Under the pieces are notes generated by a model, which was not told the DNA's origin, did not search any database, and was given only the letters and a program-made list of their open reading frames with translations. Positions 34,706-46,900 of a stretch of DNA of 64,000 nt are shown piece after piece. The stretch lies in NCBI GenBank assembly GCA_022497145.1, contig MU385857.1:62001-126000 (forward strand), read 5' to 3'. The stretch's first letter is position 1. Every line of letters starts with the position of its first letter. This stretch comes from Rostrohypoxylon terebratum. Lineage: Eukaryota; Ascomycota; Sordariomycetes; Xylariales; Hypoxylaceae. Made by a program: the position numbers and the translations under genes.

Positions 34706-35076
34706 ATGGATCGAATTGGTGCATCCCGAATTTCCAACGCAGGGCGTCTCGGCATGTGAGTTTTCCCTCAGTTTCGTAACCCTTATCCCCTCTTCCGTGG
34801 AAAAGCAAAAGTGAAGCCAGCTTGGGAGCCAGACTAGTATTACCTACACAACAAGCAGAGCTATCTTCTACGCGCACAAGACCTTCCCAAACTGACCTCC
34901 AGCTTCGCAGCACCCGCCACCCAGCTCTAGCATTCACAGCCGTCGCCGCAACCGGCATCATAGCGGCCGTCAGATACCAGCGATCCGCCATGACTCGCAA
35001 CGAGAGAGCTCAGAAGAGCTCTGCCGAGCACCCCAACTTCTACGTTAGCGTCGACCGAAGTGGCGGTGGGATCTAA
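34706..35076 (+). CDS. Small single-pass membrane protein, unknown function (2 exons, 97 aa)
   Basis: Exon 1 (34706-34755) encodes MDRIGASRISNAGRLG and ends at a GTGAGT donor; exon 2 (34833-35076) follows an AGCCAG acceptor in the right phase. The product has a polar N-terminus with STRTRPSQTDLQLR, one hydrophobic segment (ALAFTAVAATGIIAAV, about residues 48-63), then a basic stretch and a distinctive C-terminus NFYVSVDRSGGGI. I have the impression of a short fungal-conserved protein with this terminal motif, but cannot name it. The topology (basic residues directly after the helix) suggests a small mitochondrial or ER membrane protein. The alternative acceptor four bases downstream would break the frame. 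Confidence 0.7.
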
Positions 35077-35663
35077 ACCATCAGAAAGAAGACCAAGGGC
35101 ACAACACAATACAACTTAGTCTAGTGTAGTAAAACATTTGTCATTGAAATATCTATACAGGAAAGACGGGTGGAGAAGTCCAGAAGGCGGGAATGTTAAG
35201 ATCTAGTCAGATGTTTGATTAACTGATCCCAGTCGGCAATCGGGCGCATCTATGTACCTACCTGTATAATCAATGGCTGGTGTTTTGCGATACATTGGAT
35301 CGCATTAGATACTATGTACACGTGGGTAGAAGTGATCAAAGACAAAGACAATAAAGAATTCAAACTTTCGGGGTCTTTTGCTCGTGTTATAGCACATAAC
35401 ATCAGCTCTAGCAAGCTGTCTTATACAATCCAATTCCGGCTAATAGTACAAGCTACCACACTGCAAATCATGACCATATTGGATGCACAGATGACGATTA
35501 CGCTCTCAAAAACCCTTCGTATCATGCCGTATCAGAGCTCAGGCTCAATCACTCCTGCCACCCAAACCTCAAAGCATACCAAAAACGCCCAAAATGCATG
35601 ACTTTTTCTTTAGAGCCAGCGACCTTTGATGCACCCCTTAGACACATACAGTACCCAACCCAC
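35077..35663. other. Convergent intergenic region
   Basis: 3' flanks of the 97-aa gene and the TRP-like channel gene. The short open frames here show no recognisable protein. Confidence 0.5.
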
Positions 35664-38600
35664 CTAAACTGAACCTCCTCTTCTTCTCTTTACAGTCTCG
35701 ACCGGCTTCATATCAGCTCGCGCAACTGCTTTGCCCTTTCCTTTAATCTCTTGACTCTCTGGCATAGTTGTCATTGAAGGGACATTTTGTTCTCTGGAGC
35801 TTTCCGGCCGACTCCTTCTACCTTTCGGCACTTTGCCAGACTTGGTTTTACTGCTGGAGGGTATTTCGCTACTTGCACTTGTCTTCCAACTATTATCATC
35901 GCCTGAATTCTGCGCCGTGGGTACCGCACTTCTCAGGACTCTCATTTCTTTAGCGACATCCGCGAGACCCTCTTCAAGTGTCTTCATTCGAGCTAGGACC
36001 AGTCGACTCATTCTATCAGCGTCTTCGCGATCTTGATTGACTCGATTTGGTGTCTTCAGTTGACCGGTAGCCATGGCCATTTGCGTCGCAAATGACGATG
36101 GAACCGCCCCAAACTCACTAGGTCCATCGATGCCCATATCAGAATTGATATCTACGTCAACAGAAGAGGCTTGCCTACGTCGCGGGTTGACGTGAAGGAG
36201 GGCAGCGTGGCTGGGGGCTGATCGTATGGGTATCGGTCTCGGTCGCATCGAAGGCCTAGGCTCAATCAGTATCTTTCGTGGTGAGCGTGTCTTACTTGGG
36301 CCGGCTGATTCTGCTGGCTTGGTCAACCGACTGGTCCGCGGTCGAGGACGAGTCCCCGAGGGCTCTTCAGATATTGAGGAGGAGCTAAGGCCATGCCGGG
36401 TAGGTGCTTGTGGAGCGTAAAGAATCGTATTCGTAGAGAGTGTGCGGCTATGTAGCCCTTGCCGATTAAATTGATTACCAGTCCTTGGCGATACATGTGG
36501 ACTTTGAGAACGGGAGGAGCTTTGGGGAGATGGTACCGTTGATCTTCGCCGCGCCGCTGGAGGGGTTGTAAAGTAATCGCTTTGCTCATCCCCATCAGTT
36601 TTGCTACCACGTCGGCTTGGGACCATTGCTGCCTCATCCTCTTCATCCTCGTCGTTAGTTACGAATTCGTCATCGCCGTCTGCTTCTGTTTGGTCCTTAT
36701 AACGTTCTTGCTGCTCGACAATTTGACCATTCAATTCCCTGATATTAGAAATAGGGAAAGCATTGTTCGATACAATGTCCGCGGGATCACTTGCAGCCGA
36801 TCGAACATCAGAAACGTGCCTAAACCTCTTAGGAAAGTCACGACCCATGCTCATTCTTCGCTGTGATAAGCTCGGACGACTGTCGATTGTAGGCCAGTGC
36901 GATAGGCGTTCCCCAATTTCATCATTGTTGTCCATCCAATTGCGAATAGCTGTCTGCGTTTTTCTCCGTTCCTGTCTCCGCTGACTCCGCAGCGTATTAG
37001 GATCAGGAAGGCGACGAAAAACTTCGTCAAGAGCACGATCCTTTTGAAAACCAGCGACCGATTCTTCGCGTGTTCGTAAAGTCGGGCTGAAAAGAGTTGT
37101 CCCCCGGCCACCAGAATCAGCAAATGATATCCCCCTGCCTATATGACGTCCTGAGTTCTCGACTAGATCTGTAGGCTCGTAGATGGATGAGGCGAGAAAG
37201 TACTTCTCGTAAAGGAATATGCAGAACAGCAGAGGGAAGTGAGTAAGTTTGATAATTGTACGATTCAAAATCACAAATTGCCTTATAGGCATAACGTATC
37301 GCAACGGCATCAAGATCCAGGCGAAGATATTTCCAGGGGCAACGTAAGAGAAAAGGGCATCATTTTTCACCATGGAGATAGTGTTGATAGCAAATAGGAA
37401 TCTAGATAATCTGGAGTTATTACGTTGCCTCTCAAAAAAGGTAACAAAACGGTACTTACTGGTGCTCTTCATTAGCATTTGACGCAATTCGCATGAACGA
37501 GTTTGTTAGAACAGTGATGAGTATCGTCCTACACTGTGTTAGAACAGTAATTTGATCATTTGGGACGATACTTACACCACAACGTAATGTGTAATGAAAA
37601 GGAAGAACGCTAGCACCGCCCTACCCAGGTAAGAATATCCGGGCCACCTAAAAAACGCGATTAGCTGGTCTTGTCAAGAAATTTTAGGGGTAACACATAC
37701 GCGTCCCACGCAGCCGGCGTAAATCCCATCAAGATTTGGAAAATCTTGAAAGCCACGTCGGAGGCTTCGTTGTGGGCTCCGGAAAGCGTGAAAAACACGA
37801 AGAATCCGGAACAACAAATGAGTATGAGGAAAAAGCAGGATGCCATTTCCGATGACATGTATCGGAAGCCAATCAGGAGCTGGGAAAAATATTCATAATG
37901 ATCTAGGACGCTGAAGATGCGTGGTAACAAGAGAATCGCATTTGCTGCTAGGACATCATATGCCATCTCGTTCCAATGAAAGGGATCGACGAGGAAGACA
38001 CCGTAAACCCTCATACAGTAATATATGATGAGCAGCAATAAGATACCGAGATCGAATATGTTCCAGAAGCTCATGATATACAGAGAGAAACCTTGCTCGT
38101 TGAAACCAACAACCTCGTCAAGCATGAAACCTGCACTCCAGAACCAAAAAATTAATTCTAGCTCGGTGATGCGGTTAGACCGCCGGATTAATACGGCAAG
38201 GAATAGACATATCAATATGAAGAGAGAACATGTTGACAGGAACTGCCTATATCGTGGAACACGGAGACGAGAAAGCTTCAGGGGAGATGCTTGGCGGGGG
38301 TCATATAAAGTGACAGCTCGCCGTAGAGGTACCGCATGCAACGGCAGTTGGGGTTCTTTAGCAGGCTGGTGGCTAAGAAGAGGTGTTCTGGCATTGACTT
38401 GACCATTGCGAGAAATTCCACTTGGGTTGGCAGGTGTGGATGGCATCCGATGAATGTTATCCTGGATTGAGTAGAAACTAATTGCGCCATTCCATATAGC
38501 CTCGAGTTGTTGGACCACTAGCGGGTGCGCAAGAAAGTGTTTAGCCGAAGCACGGATAGCTACCTCAAGCGTCGAGGACCGGGCCGCAGCCGCGCGAGCT

Positions 38601-39378
38601 CTGCTGTCAGGAACCTTCGCATTGGCAGCGTTTGGTGTCTCGGGAGCTCCCTGGAGCGGGTAAAAGTCATAGGACAAAGCATCGATAAGCTCCCTGGTTG
38701 TGTATTCCTTCAACAATTTTAAGGATAGAAGCTCACAGACCCTCGCCCGTGTGATACTAGTACCTGCGTTACCTGGATATAACTGTCCCTCTTTCGCAAA
38801 TTGCAAACAATTTGCCATGAGGGCGTACAACGTGACGCGACTGAAATGTTGGGTCCGGATTTGCTGTTGCATGGGCTTGACAAGGAATTGGGAGACTTGG
38901 GGCGACCGAATCTGGTCCCAAGTTAAAGTGGTCTCGGTTCTAGTTTGGACGATTATCCTGATGGCATGGACCACATTGTAAACAGGTATCGAGTCTGGTT
39001 CGATTGTGAGCGCAAATTATTGGTAACATACACTCCCTACAAAACAACTGCAAACCTACCGAGATGGCTAGCGGAAAATAGAGGTATGAGGGAAGCCGAA
39101 TTTCTGCGTGCGTTGGTTTCTTGGTATGGCCAAGTCACGCGAGGCCCAGATGGTCTGTCCTCAAGGTCGAAGTCGCCGTCGTCATCGTCATCGTCATCGT
39201 CACCCTCGGTGAAATCGGCAGTGGCATGTCGTTGTCGTCGTTCGCCATAGTCGCGGCTTGCTTGGCCAGGGGAAGGCGTGTTTGGGTTTGGTTCGAAAAG
39301 GTGTGCAGAGTCGACGCGCCGGGAAGGCTGTTTTGGTCGCAACAGCGAGGAAAGCATATCCTTCGCATGAGGGACCAT
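35664..39378 (-). CDS. Yvc1/TRPY-like cation channel (5 exons, 1163 aa)
   Basis: Probable calcium-permeable TRP-family channel of an internal (vacuolar) or plasma membrane. Exons on the minus strand are 39378-39060, 38994-37701, 37647-37576, 37528-37460 and 37401-35664; all donors are GTANGT and phases agree. The soluble N-terminal region has the TRPY-type helical linker (ARVCELLSLKLLKEYTTRELIDAL). Membrane helices lie roughly at 358-377, 383-402, 415-434, 450-466, 488-513 and 543-565; a pore loop with ILMGFTPAAWDAWPGYSYLG precedes the last. After it comes LTNSFMRIASNANEEHQF, as in Yvc1-like channels. The C-terminal half (about 600 residues) is cytosolic, disordered, serine/arginine-rich with an acidic patch and a late coiled-coil segment. 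The two small exons (72 and 69 nt) encode the pore exit and helix S6. An N-terminal acidic run lies at about residues 69-77. Confidence 0.85.
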
Positions 39379-39838
39379 CGTCAGCTCCTATTCCTCCCCC
39401 TTCCTCCACGGCGGCGGCTAAGGGAGATATAGAAGCATTGAAGGGTCTGAGAAGGGCTAGATGCACTAGGATCGCCGACTACTCTAGCTCGAATGTTCGT
39501 GTGGGCGCGTGACGCTACACAATTGGGAGTTGACCGCGAAGCGCGGAAACACAGAACAAGGGAGAGAGACACACAAAGAAGTAGAGGAAAAAACGACGAT
39601 AAGTACGTTTCGAAGATCTTGACTAGCCTTGCTAGCATTAGCATTGACATGGATTTAAAAGGAAAGCAGCTCTCCAGCTCCCAAACTACCTACCCAGCCC
39701 TTGCTAGTCCTACCTAGGTAAGCAGGAAAGGAACCAACGGTGCTTGCGTTATGAGGATCTAGATACCAGTAGAGAAAAGAAGAGGCAGGGATACAAGGGC
39801 TTACCTAGTCGTAGAACTGCTACTACATACCCAGGACT

Positions 39839-39860
39839 TAGGACCTAGGACCTAGGTAGG
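39839..39860. repeat. CCTAGGACCTAGG array
   Basis: TTAGGACCTAGGACCTAGGTAGG: tandem CCTAGG palindromes with seven-base period, same family as at 2466 and 34021. Confidence 0.75.
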
Positions 39861-42244
39861 TAGTATGTAGAAGTAGTAACTCAGGTGGAACAGTCCACTA
39901 ATTTTGCGCCTCCTGCGCTCACTGATAGCTGGTCTATTAGTGCACACCATCACCTATCACGATCATAAAATAGCACACACACCTCCGACCTCTAGTGTAC
40001 CGAGTCAGGTGAGACTGTGAGACTGTGAGACTGTGAGGCTACTAGGTAGCAGCTGGTGTGTCTATGCGGGCTCTTCATCCGAATTGAAAAGCGGCAGGAT
40101 CTCCATGACGGAAGTGTAACTGCAGAGAAGTGCAGAAATCATAAACGTTTTAAATGTCCCGAGCTTTGAAATATGGAGAAGGAATCCTTGGGCATTTTCA
40201 AAAATCGACAAGAACGGAAGAGATTAGAGATGAGAGAATTCGCCTGCAATCATTTAATGCAAGTAATATCTTGGGCACCACAGAATAAGGAACTAGCTAC
40301 CTCGCACAGCTTCCAACCTAGTACCTACAGGTAGGTACTAACAGTTGTACTACTAAGTAAACTAAAATCTCCATGCACACCTTCCCAGCTTGTCTCCCTC
40401 AATGCTTTTTTACCTACTTGCAGGAAGCTGCAGCATGGGATGGGGATGCATTGCAGATTGCAGATTGCAGCATGCAGTAGGTTCGATGTTAGTATGGATC
40501 ATTGATAGTGAACCTATCAGGTAGTAGTTATCTAACCATGATCCTTGGACAAATGTACCGCAATTACCACAATTTCCTGGTCATCCCTTCAAACCTCGCC
40601 TAGGGAATTTCCGCATCGAGCATTTTACACCACCATATTCGTCCACAATTGGTCACTAGATGCACCCATCGCAGAAGGTTGCCTACCACAACTCTCCTAT
40701 AACTCCCAGGAATACTCCATCGTCCGTCTACCTAGTAGCTTCTACGTATTGCCTCACACCGCTTACCTCGGGCAATAATAATCCTCATGTCATACGCCGC
40801 AAGACAACGTTGATATAAGCTCATCTTATACTATTTTCGTTATTCTCCTATCGTGTGTATGTGTGGCTGAGAATATCTTACTTGCACGCAGGATTCAGAT
40901 GCACTAGAACTCACCGACCCGCGTATTTATGTCAGAAAAAAAAACAAAGATGGAAGCACGCTAAATTCTAATGAATATTCTGCATGCAACCTCTCCCACA
41001 GCCGGAGGAGTCCGCTCATTGGATGGACTACCCTCCTAAATCACCCAAGATGTCGTAGGTGAGAGAGCTTCACCACGCAGCCACGTTGATCGACAGCGCT
41101 ATAACCGCCGCCAACCAACTCGGCGCTGCAGTAGCCTGTGTCCTTCGGTCTACAGATTGTGCCACTCGGATGGCATACGACGTAGGCACATCTCTGTCCT
41201 CCCGACCAAGTTGTGTCACCGTCGAAGCCCGTTTAAGAACGATCAGTTTTTATTCTACTATGTAAGCAACCATCCTTGTAGCAGATAATTGGCTAATGGA
41301 AGAAATCAACCCCTGCCGCATGCGTAAACGTAGGACCTATACGCCGGACACACTTGAGTAGGTATCCAAGACTCAAGACAATAGCAAAGTCACGAAGATC
41401 TTCTTCGAGTCGAGTCTAATTCACCGCTCCTTCGACCACCTTCGAGTCTGGGTCTTCTGATTGGTACGATTCCAAGGTTACATTCATCTGGTCTAGGATA
41501 GCCGACGATAGCACATGACGAACATGCTCCCTTGCATCCAGACCCTGACGCTGACGACATGCACACTTGGGTATTTAACTCTAATCTTTTACCCCACGTT
41601 TCTTAAGCATTGGTGCCGGAGATATATGTGCTATACGAGATTAATCTAGGTAGGTAGGACCTAAAGGCTAAGGTATCTAAAAGGAAAACATCACAACTGG
41701 AAGTCGAGTTTGTTCTATTTATTTACTCCTGTCACTAAGTAGACCCAGTGTCTTTACTTTCTCAAAATTTGAGTGCATCTGGAGTTTTATGGTTTTATGG
41801 AAGACGCATGTAAGCTTGGTCACGTCATATACCTATATACTACATACATACCTGCCTACCTATGCAGTATCTACCAAATAACCTTCCTATCTCCGAGTGA
41901 AATAAAATAATTCTAAGAGTACCATCGCAGCTGATCATATTCATGATCGGGTTACTCTTCACATTAAAATAACTCACACTACCTACTGGACGGAGGTAGT
42001 GCGGGGTGGCCTACGCTTCAATGGAAAGAGGGATTTTCTGGCTGTGTACCTAAGGAGAATCACCTGAATTTTTACGCCTTGAAATATTACCATCCGCAGA
42101 TATTATCACATGCCCATGACTGAGACATGACCATGCCATATTATGGAGACATTAGCCTCTGATAGTCACATCAACTAAGTTGAAAGCTCGTTCCTCGTAT
42201 CGTTTAACTCTTTGGCAGGCAGGATATTATATATATAGCTATAA

Positions 42245-42300
42245 GAAAGAAAGAGAGAGAGAGAGAAAAAGAAAAAGAGGAGATGATGGTGATGGTGATG
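42245..42300. repeat. Purine microsatellite (GA)n / (GAAA)n / (GATGGT)n
   Basis: Continuous A/G stretch AGAAAGAAAGAGAGAGAGAG and following, then tandem GATGGT units. Confidence 0.8.
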
Positions 42301-42855
42301 TGGTGCGACCAGCAATCCTCATAGCGGAGGCATGGCCACTGTAAAGACAAACTAATTTCGAGACTTCACAAAATTTGTCCCCCTGTAGAGTCGACTCATC
42401 AGGTTTCTTCGCCATTCATAGTACCTAGTAATTATATAAATTTAACGATCTATAAATCAATAGATGGATGCCTATGGGCTTAAAGATGACTCTTATGTAA
42501 ACGTGGTAAAGTACAACTATACGGCGGCAGTCAGTAGGATCCTTGATAGTCATTGCTAGCTAGAAATCGCTGAGTTAAATCTCTCTCCCTTCCTATATCT
42601 GGTAATACATTTTCATATACCTAGTGCTCATTGGCCCGGCGATCGAGGCTCCTTCGACAATTCTGGCAATTGATCACGTACCTCCAGGGCTAACTCTAAG
42701 TAGGATCACCCACTGGGCAAGGACATTGGAATTTGGGTAAACGGTTGACGTAACAGAAGGCTTTTGATGAACAAGTAGGTACTTAATATATAGGTTCCGT
42801 ATTTCAATTTTGATTTCTTCATTTAAAAATTAGATGAGTTTGTGCTATTTTTTTT

Positions 42856-43047
42856 GGGGGGGGGGGGGGGGGGGGGGTTGTGGCCTCTGGCTTCGGAGTC
42901 TTATGGAAATTACTAAGAACCAGATGTGGCGTTCCAGTTGGGGAAGATATATTTTAAACACCCCAAGTGGCCCAAGTTNNNNNNNNNNCGCCCCCCCCCG
43001 CTCACCCTCCTTAACGAGCCCCCGCCCCCCGCCGGCGCCCCCCCGCG

Positions 43048-43083
<36 letters not shown>

Positions 43084-43183
43084 TGTGGCCTCTGGCTTCG
43101 GAGTCTTATGGAATATTCTCTGAAGCCTCTGAGGCGTTCCAGTTGCGTAAGAGATATTGTATCCTCGCCAAGTGGCCGAAGTT
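42856..43183. other. Assembly gap (10 N) with poly-G/poly-C runs and near-duplicated flanks
   Basis: A run of 22 G (42856-42877), about 100 bp of sequence, ten N (42979-42988), a C-rich low-quality stretch and a run of 33 C (43048-43080). The sequence right of the C run (43081-43183) repeats, with scattered mismatches, the sequence right of the G run (42878-42978): both begin GTTGTGGCCTCTGGCTTCGG and end near AAGTGGCC(C/G)AAGTT. This looks like two error-prone reads of the same locus joined over a gap, not a true repeat. Confidence 0.85.
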
Positions 43184-43989
43184 TTATACGGACATCCATG
43201 GAACTATGTTTATTCTCATCCATTATCAATATTGACATTCTAGGAGATAGTAGATATCTGAAGTCAATTTCTAACATGACGTGTGATTCGTTGAAACAGA
43301 AGGGAGCATGCCAAGCCTTTCCAACAGCTATAACCAGCCAGCCGGAGCACAGCTGCGTATCAGCTGCATTTTCATTCTTTAATTGACCAGTACTCGAATC
43401 TCGCAGCTGGCTGACGAGTGCCAAGCCTTGGGCATGTTAAGAGTTAATTGTGGAGCGTCCGCACTGGTGTGGTAGGTGACTGTATCAGAGATCGAGTTGA
43501 GGTTATACAAGCTACCGTAAAAGCTTGATTCCAGATACTCGTCGCTGATTGGAGTTTGCTAGCGGAACTCTTACGTCGTATTGCATTGCAATTGGTAGCC
43601 CCGCAGACCATTCAGAGCGGGAGCTTTTACGTAGTACGAAACGAAATAGAAAGAACGGAGTGAAAAAAAAAATTAAGAAAATTAAGTTTTTTTTTTCGGT
43701 CAGAAACTAATTTTCTTTTTTTCACATTGTCCAGCCCCATAGCCAAAAAAAAAAACTCACAGCAGACAATTATCTTGCAATTGTCATGTCAATTGAGTTT
43801 TATGACGACATGATATTCTGAGTTGACAACTTCTCTGCGGCCTTAGAGAGCTCTACTCGTGAGCTTCTTAGTTGCTGCGTCTAATCAACCCCTCCCTCTC
43901 CTCTCCTCATCCAAACCATCATCCGTGAACCCCATTGAACTCGACTACCGGCACCTCCCACAACAGCCTGGTAGCTGGTACAAGTCAGC

Positions 43990-46900
43990 ATGGAGGATCC
44001 TATACACTATGAGCCCGCCTCTGCGCGGATTGTGGGTTCCGAGGACGAAGGTCTTATGTGCCTTGACCTCGAGGACCACTCTTCCTACAAAGGCTACAGC
44101 TTCGGTGCCAAGAAGAGCATCGCTGGAGAGTTGGTTTTTCAGACAGGTATGGTTGGATACCCAGAGTCGATCACAGACCCTTCGTATCGTGGCCAGATTC
44201 TCGTAATCACATTCCCTCTCGTGGGAAACTATGGTGTACCTTCTCGAGAGACGATGGACGAACTGCTCCGTGACCGTCCCGCACATTTCGAATCTTCCCA
44301 GATACACATTGCCGGTCTCGTCGTATCCTCTTACGCCGGCGAAGAATTCTCTCATTTCCTTGCAGCATCCTCTCTAGGGACATGGCTGAAGGAGCAAGGC
44401 GTCCCTGCTATGTATGGTGTCGATACCAGGGCCCTGACCGAGCGTATTCGGCAGGAAGGTAGTATGCTAGGCCGGATGTTGTTGCAAAAGCAAGGCTTGA
44501 CAAACGGAACAATGAACGGTGTTAATGGCATAGTGAGCCATCAAATTAAAAAGGATTGGAGACCACACTTCGATTCAATCGATTGGGTCAATCCCAATAC
44601 CAAGAACCTTGTAGCTGAGGGTGAGTGCCCCTACAGACGTACTTATCTTACATGCATTGGTATGCTTATACATTTCCAGTCTCTATCAAACAGCCCCAGC
44701 TTTATAAACCGACACCATCTGCTGCGCTCAAGCATCCTTCGGGTCGCCCTCTCCGTGTACTCTGTCTGGATGTCGGCATGAAAAATAATCAACTTAGATG
44801 CTTCTTGAACAGAGGTATCGAAGTTCTCGTGTGCCCTTGGAATCACGACTTTACCAGTAATGTGGGAGAGGAGTATGATGGCTTGTTCATCTCAAACGGC
44901 CCCGGTGACCCTGCCGTCATGCGCGAACCCGTAGAAGAAATCGCTAAGGCGATGAACGCTAATCGTACCCCTGTATTTGGTATCTGTCTCGGTCATCAGC
45001 TACTCGCCCAGGCTGCTGGCGCAAAGACTGCAAAGATGAAGTTCGGTAATCGAGGCCACAATATTCCTTGCACAAGCATGGTAACCGGGAAATGTCACAT
45101 TACTTCTCAAAACCACGGTTTCGCAGTCGATTCTGCGACCCTCCCCGAACAGTGGAAGGAGTTATTTGTAAACGCCAACGACGGCAGCAACGAAGGTATT
45201 ATGCACGTCAGCAAGCCATATTTCAGTGTACAATTTCACCCGGAAAGTACGCCAGGACCTCGCGATACGGAGTTCCTATTCGACGTTTTTATCAATACTA
45301 TCGTCAGCTGTGCAAAGAACCCCGAGCTCCTTGATGCCCCAGTCAAGTTCCCTGGAGGCACTACCGAAGAAAATGAAAAACTGCATCCTCGCGTCACCGT
45401 CAAGAAGATTCTGATTCTTGGAAGCGGCGGTCTTAGTATTGGTCAGGCGGGTGAGTTTGATTATTCTGGAAGCCAGGCCATCAAGGCTTTGAAAGAAGAA
45501 GGTATTTACACGGTTCTCATCAATCCCAATATCGCGACAATCCAAACTTCAAAAGGCCTTGCCGATAAGGTTTATTTCCTTCCCGTCACTGCCGAGTTCG
45601 TCCGTAAAGTCATCATTCATGAGCGACCAGATGCGATCTACGTTACATTCGGTGGCCAAACTGCTCTACAAGTTGGCATTCAGCTCAAGGATGAATTCGA
45701 AGAGCTTGGCGTCAAGGTGCTTGGCACTCCAATTGACACAATCATCACAACGGAGGATCGCGAGCTGTTCGCTCGTAGCATGGACTCAATCGGCGAGAAG
45801 TGCGCTAAATCTGCTTCCGCAAGCAGTGTAGATGAAGCGATGCGTGTTGTGAAGGACATTGGCTTCCCTGTCATTGTCAGGGCTGCTTATGCCCTCGGTG
45901 GGCTGGGCAGTGGCTTTGCCAACAACGAAGCTGAACTCCTAGACCTCTGCAACAAAGCTCTAGCTGCTAGCCCACAGGTCCTTATCGAACGAAGCATGAA
46001 GGGCTGGAAGGAAATCGAATACGAAGTCGTACGAGATGCTCAAGATAACTGCATCACGGTTTGTAACATGGAAAATTTCGACCCTCTTGGTATTCACACA
46101 GGTGACTCCATCGTCGTCGCCCCATCGCAAACATTGTCAGACGAGGACTATAACATGCTCCGGACGACAGCTGTCAATGTCATCCGTCATTTAGGTGTGG
46201 TCGGAGAGTGTAACATTCAATATGCTCTGAACCCGTTTTCAAAAGAGTATTGCATCATTGAAGTCAATGCTAGACTTTCAAGATCATCTGCTTTAGCATC
46301 TAAAGCAACCGGATATCCGCTTGCCTTTATCGCTGCTAAGTTAGGTCTCGGCATTCCTTTAAAGGAAATCAAGAACTCGGTCACAAAGGTAACATGCGCC
46401 TGCTTCGAACCTTCATTAGATTATGTTGTTGTCAAGATGCCCCGATGGGACTTGAAAAAGTTTACAAGAGTATCTACACAACTCGGATCATCAATGAAGA
46501 GTGTTGGTGAAGTCATGAGTATCGGAAGAACGTTTGAGGAAGCAATCCAAAAGGCAATCCGAGCTATCGATTTCCACAACCTTGGCTTTGGCGAAACCAA
46601 AGCACTCATGTCAATTGACGACGAACTACAAACTCCATCTGACCAACGTCTCTTCGCTATCGCAAATGCCATGCACGCCGGTTATTCAGTTGACAGAATC
46701 TGGGAACTCACTAAGATCGACAAATGGTTCCTACACAAACTCATGGGTCTAAGCCAATTCAGTAAAGAGATGACAAAATACAATACAAGTCAAATCTCTC
46801 AACGTACCGATCTGCTTCTTCAAGGAAAACGCCTCGGTTTCAGCGATCGACAACTAGCCAAATTCTGGGACTCGAACGAGCTAGCAGTGAGACGTATGAG

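Larger units (their letters stand above)
39379..43989. other. Gene-free region, 4.6 kb, with microsatellites and an assembly gap
   Basis: No protein or RNA gene I can support. Contains a CCTAGG array (39839-39860), tandem GTGAGACT units (40010-40035), GCAGATT units (40453-40470), an AG-rich microsatellite (42245-42280) with GATGGT units after it, and the poly-G / N / poly-C gap (42856-43080). From about 43655 it becomes A/T-tract-rich and then forms the leader of the CPSase/ATCase gene. Confidence 0.5.

Noticed and set aside
40545..41265. Two short plus-strand frames in the 39-44 kb gap
   Set aside because: Length is within chance and no conserved motif is visible; one has no ATG start.
42834..43424. 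Long open frames on both strands around the poly-G/poly-C stretch
   Set aside because: They arise from homopolymer C/G runs and the N gap; outside the runs there is no protein-like composition.
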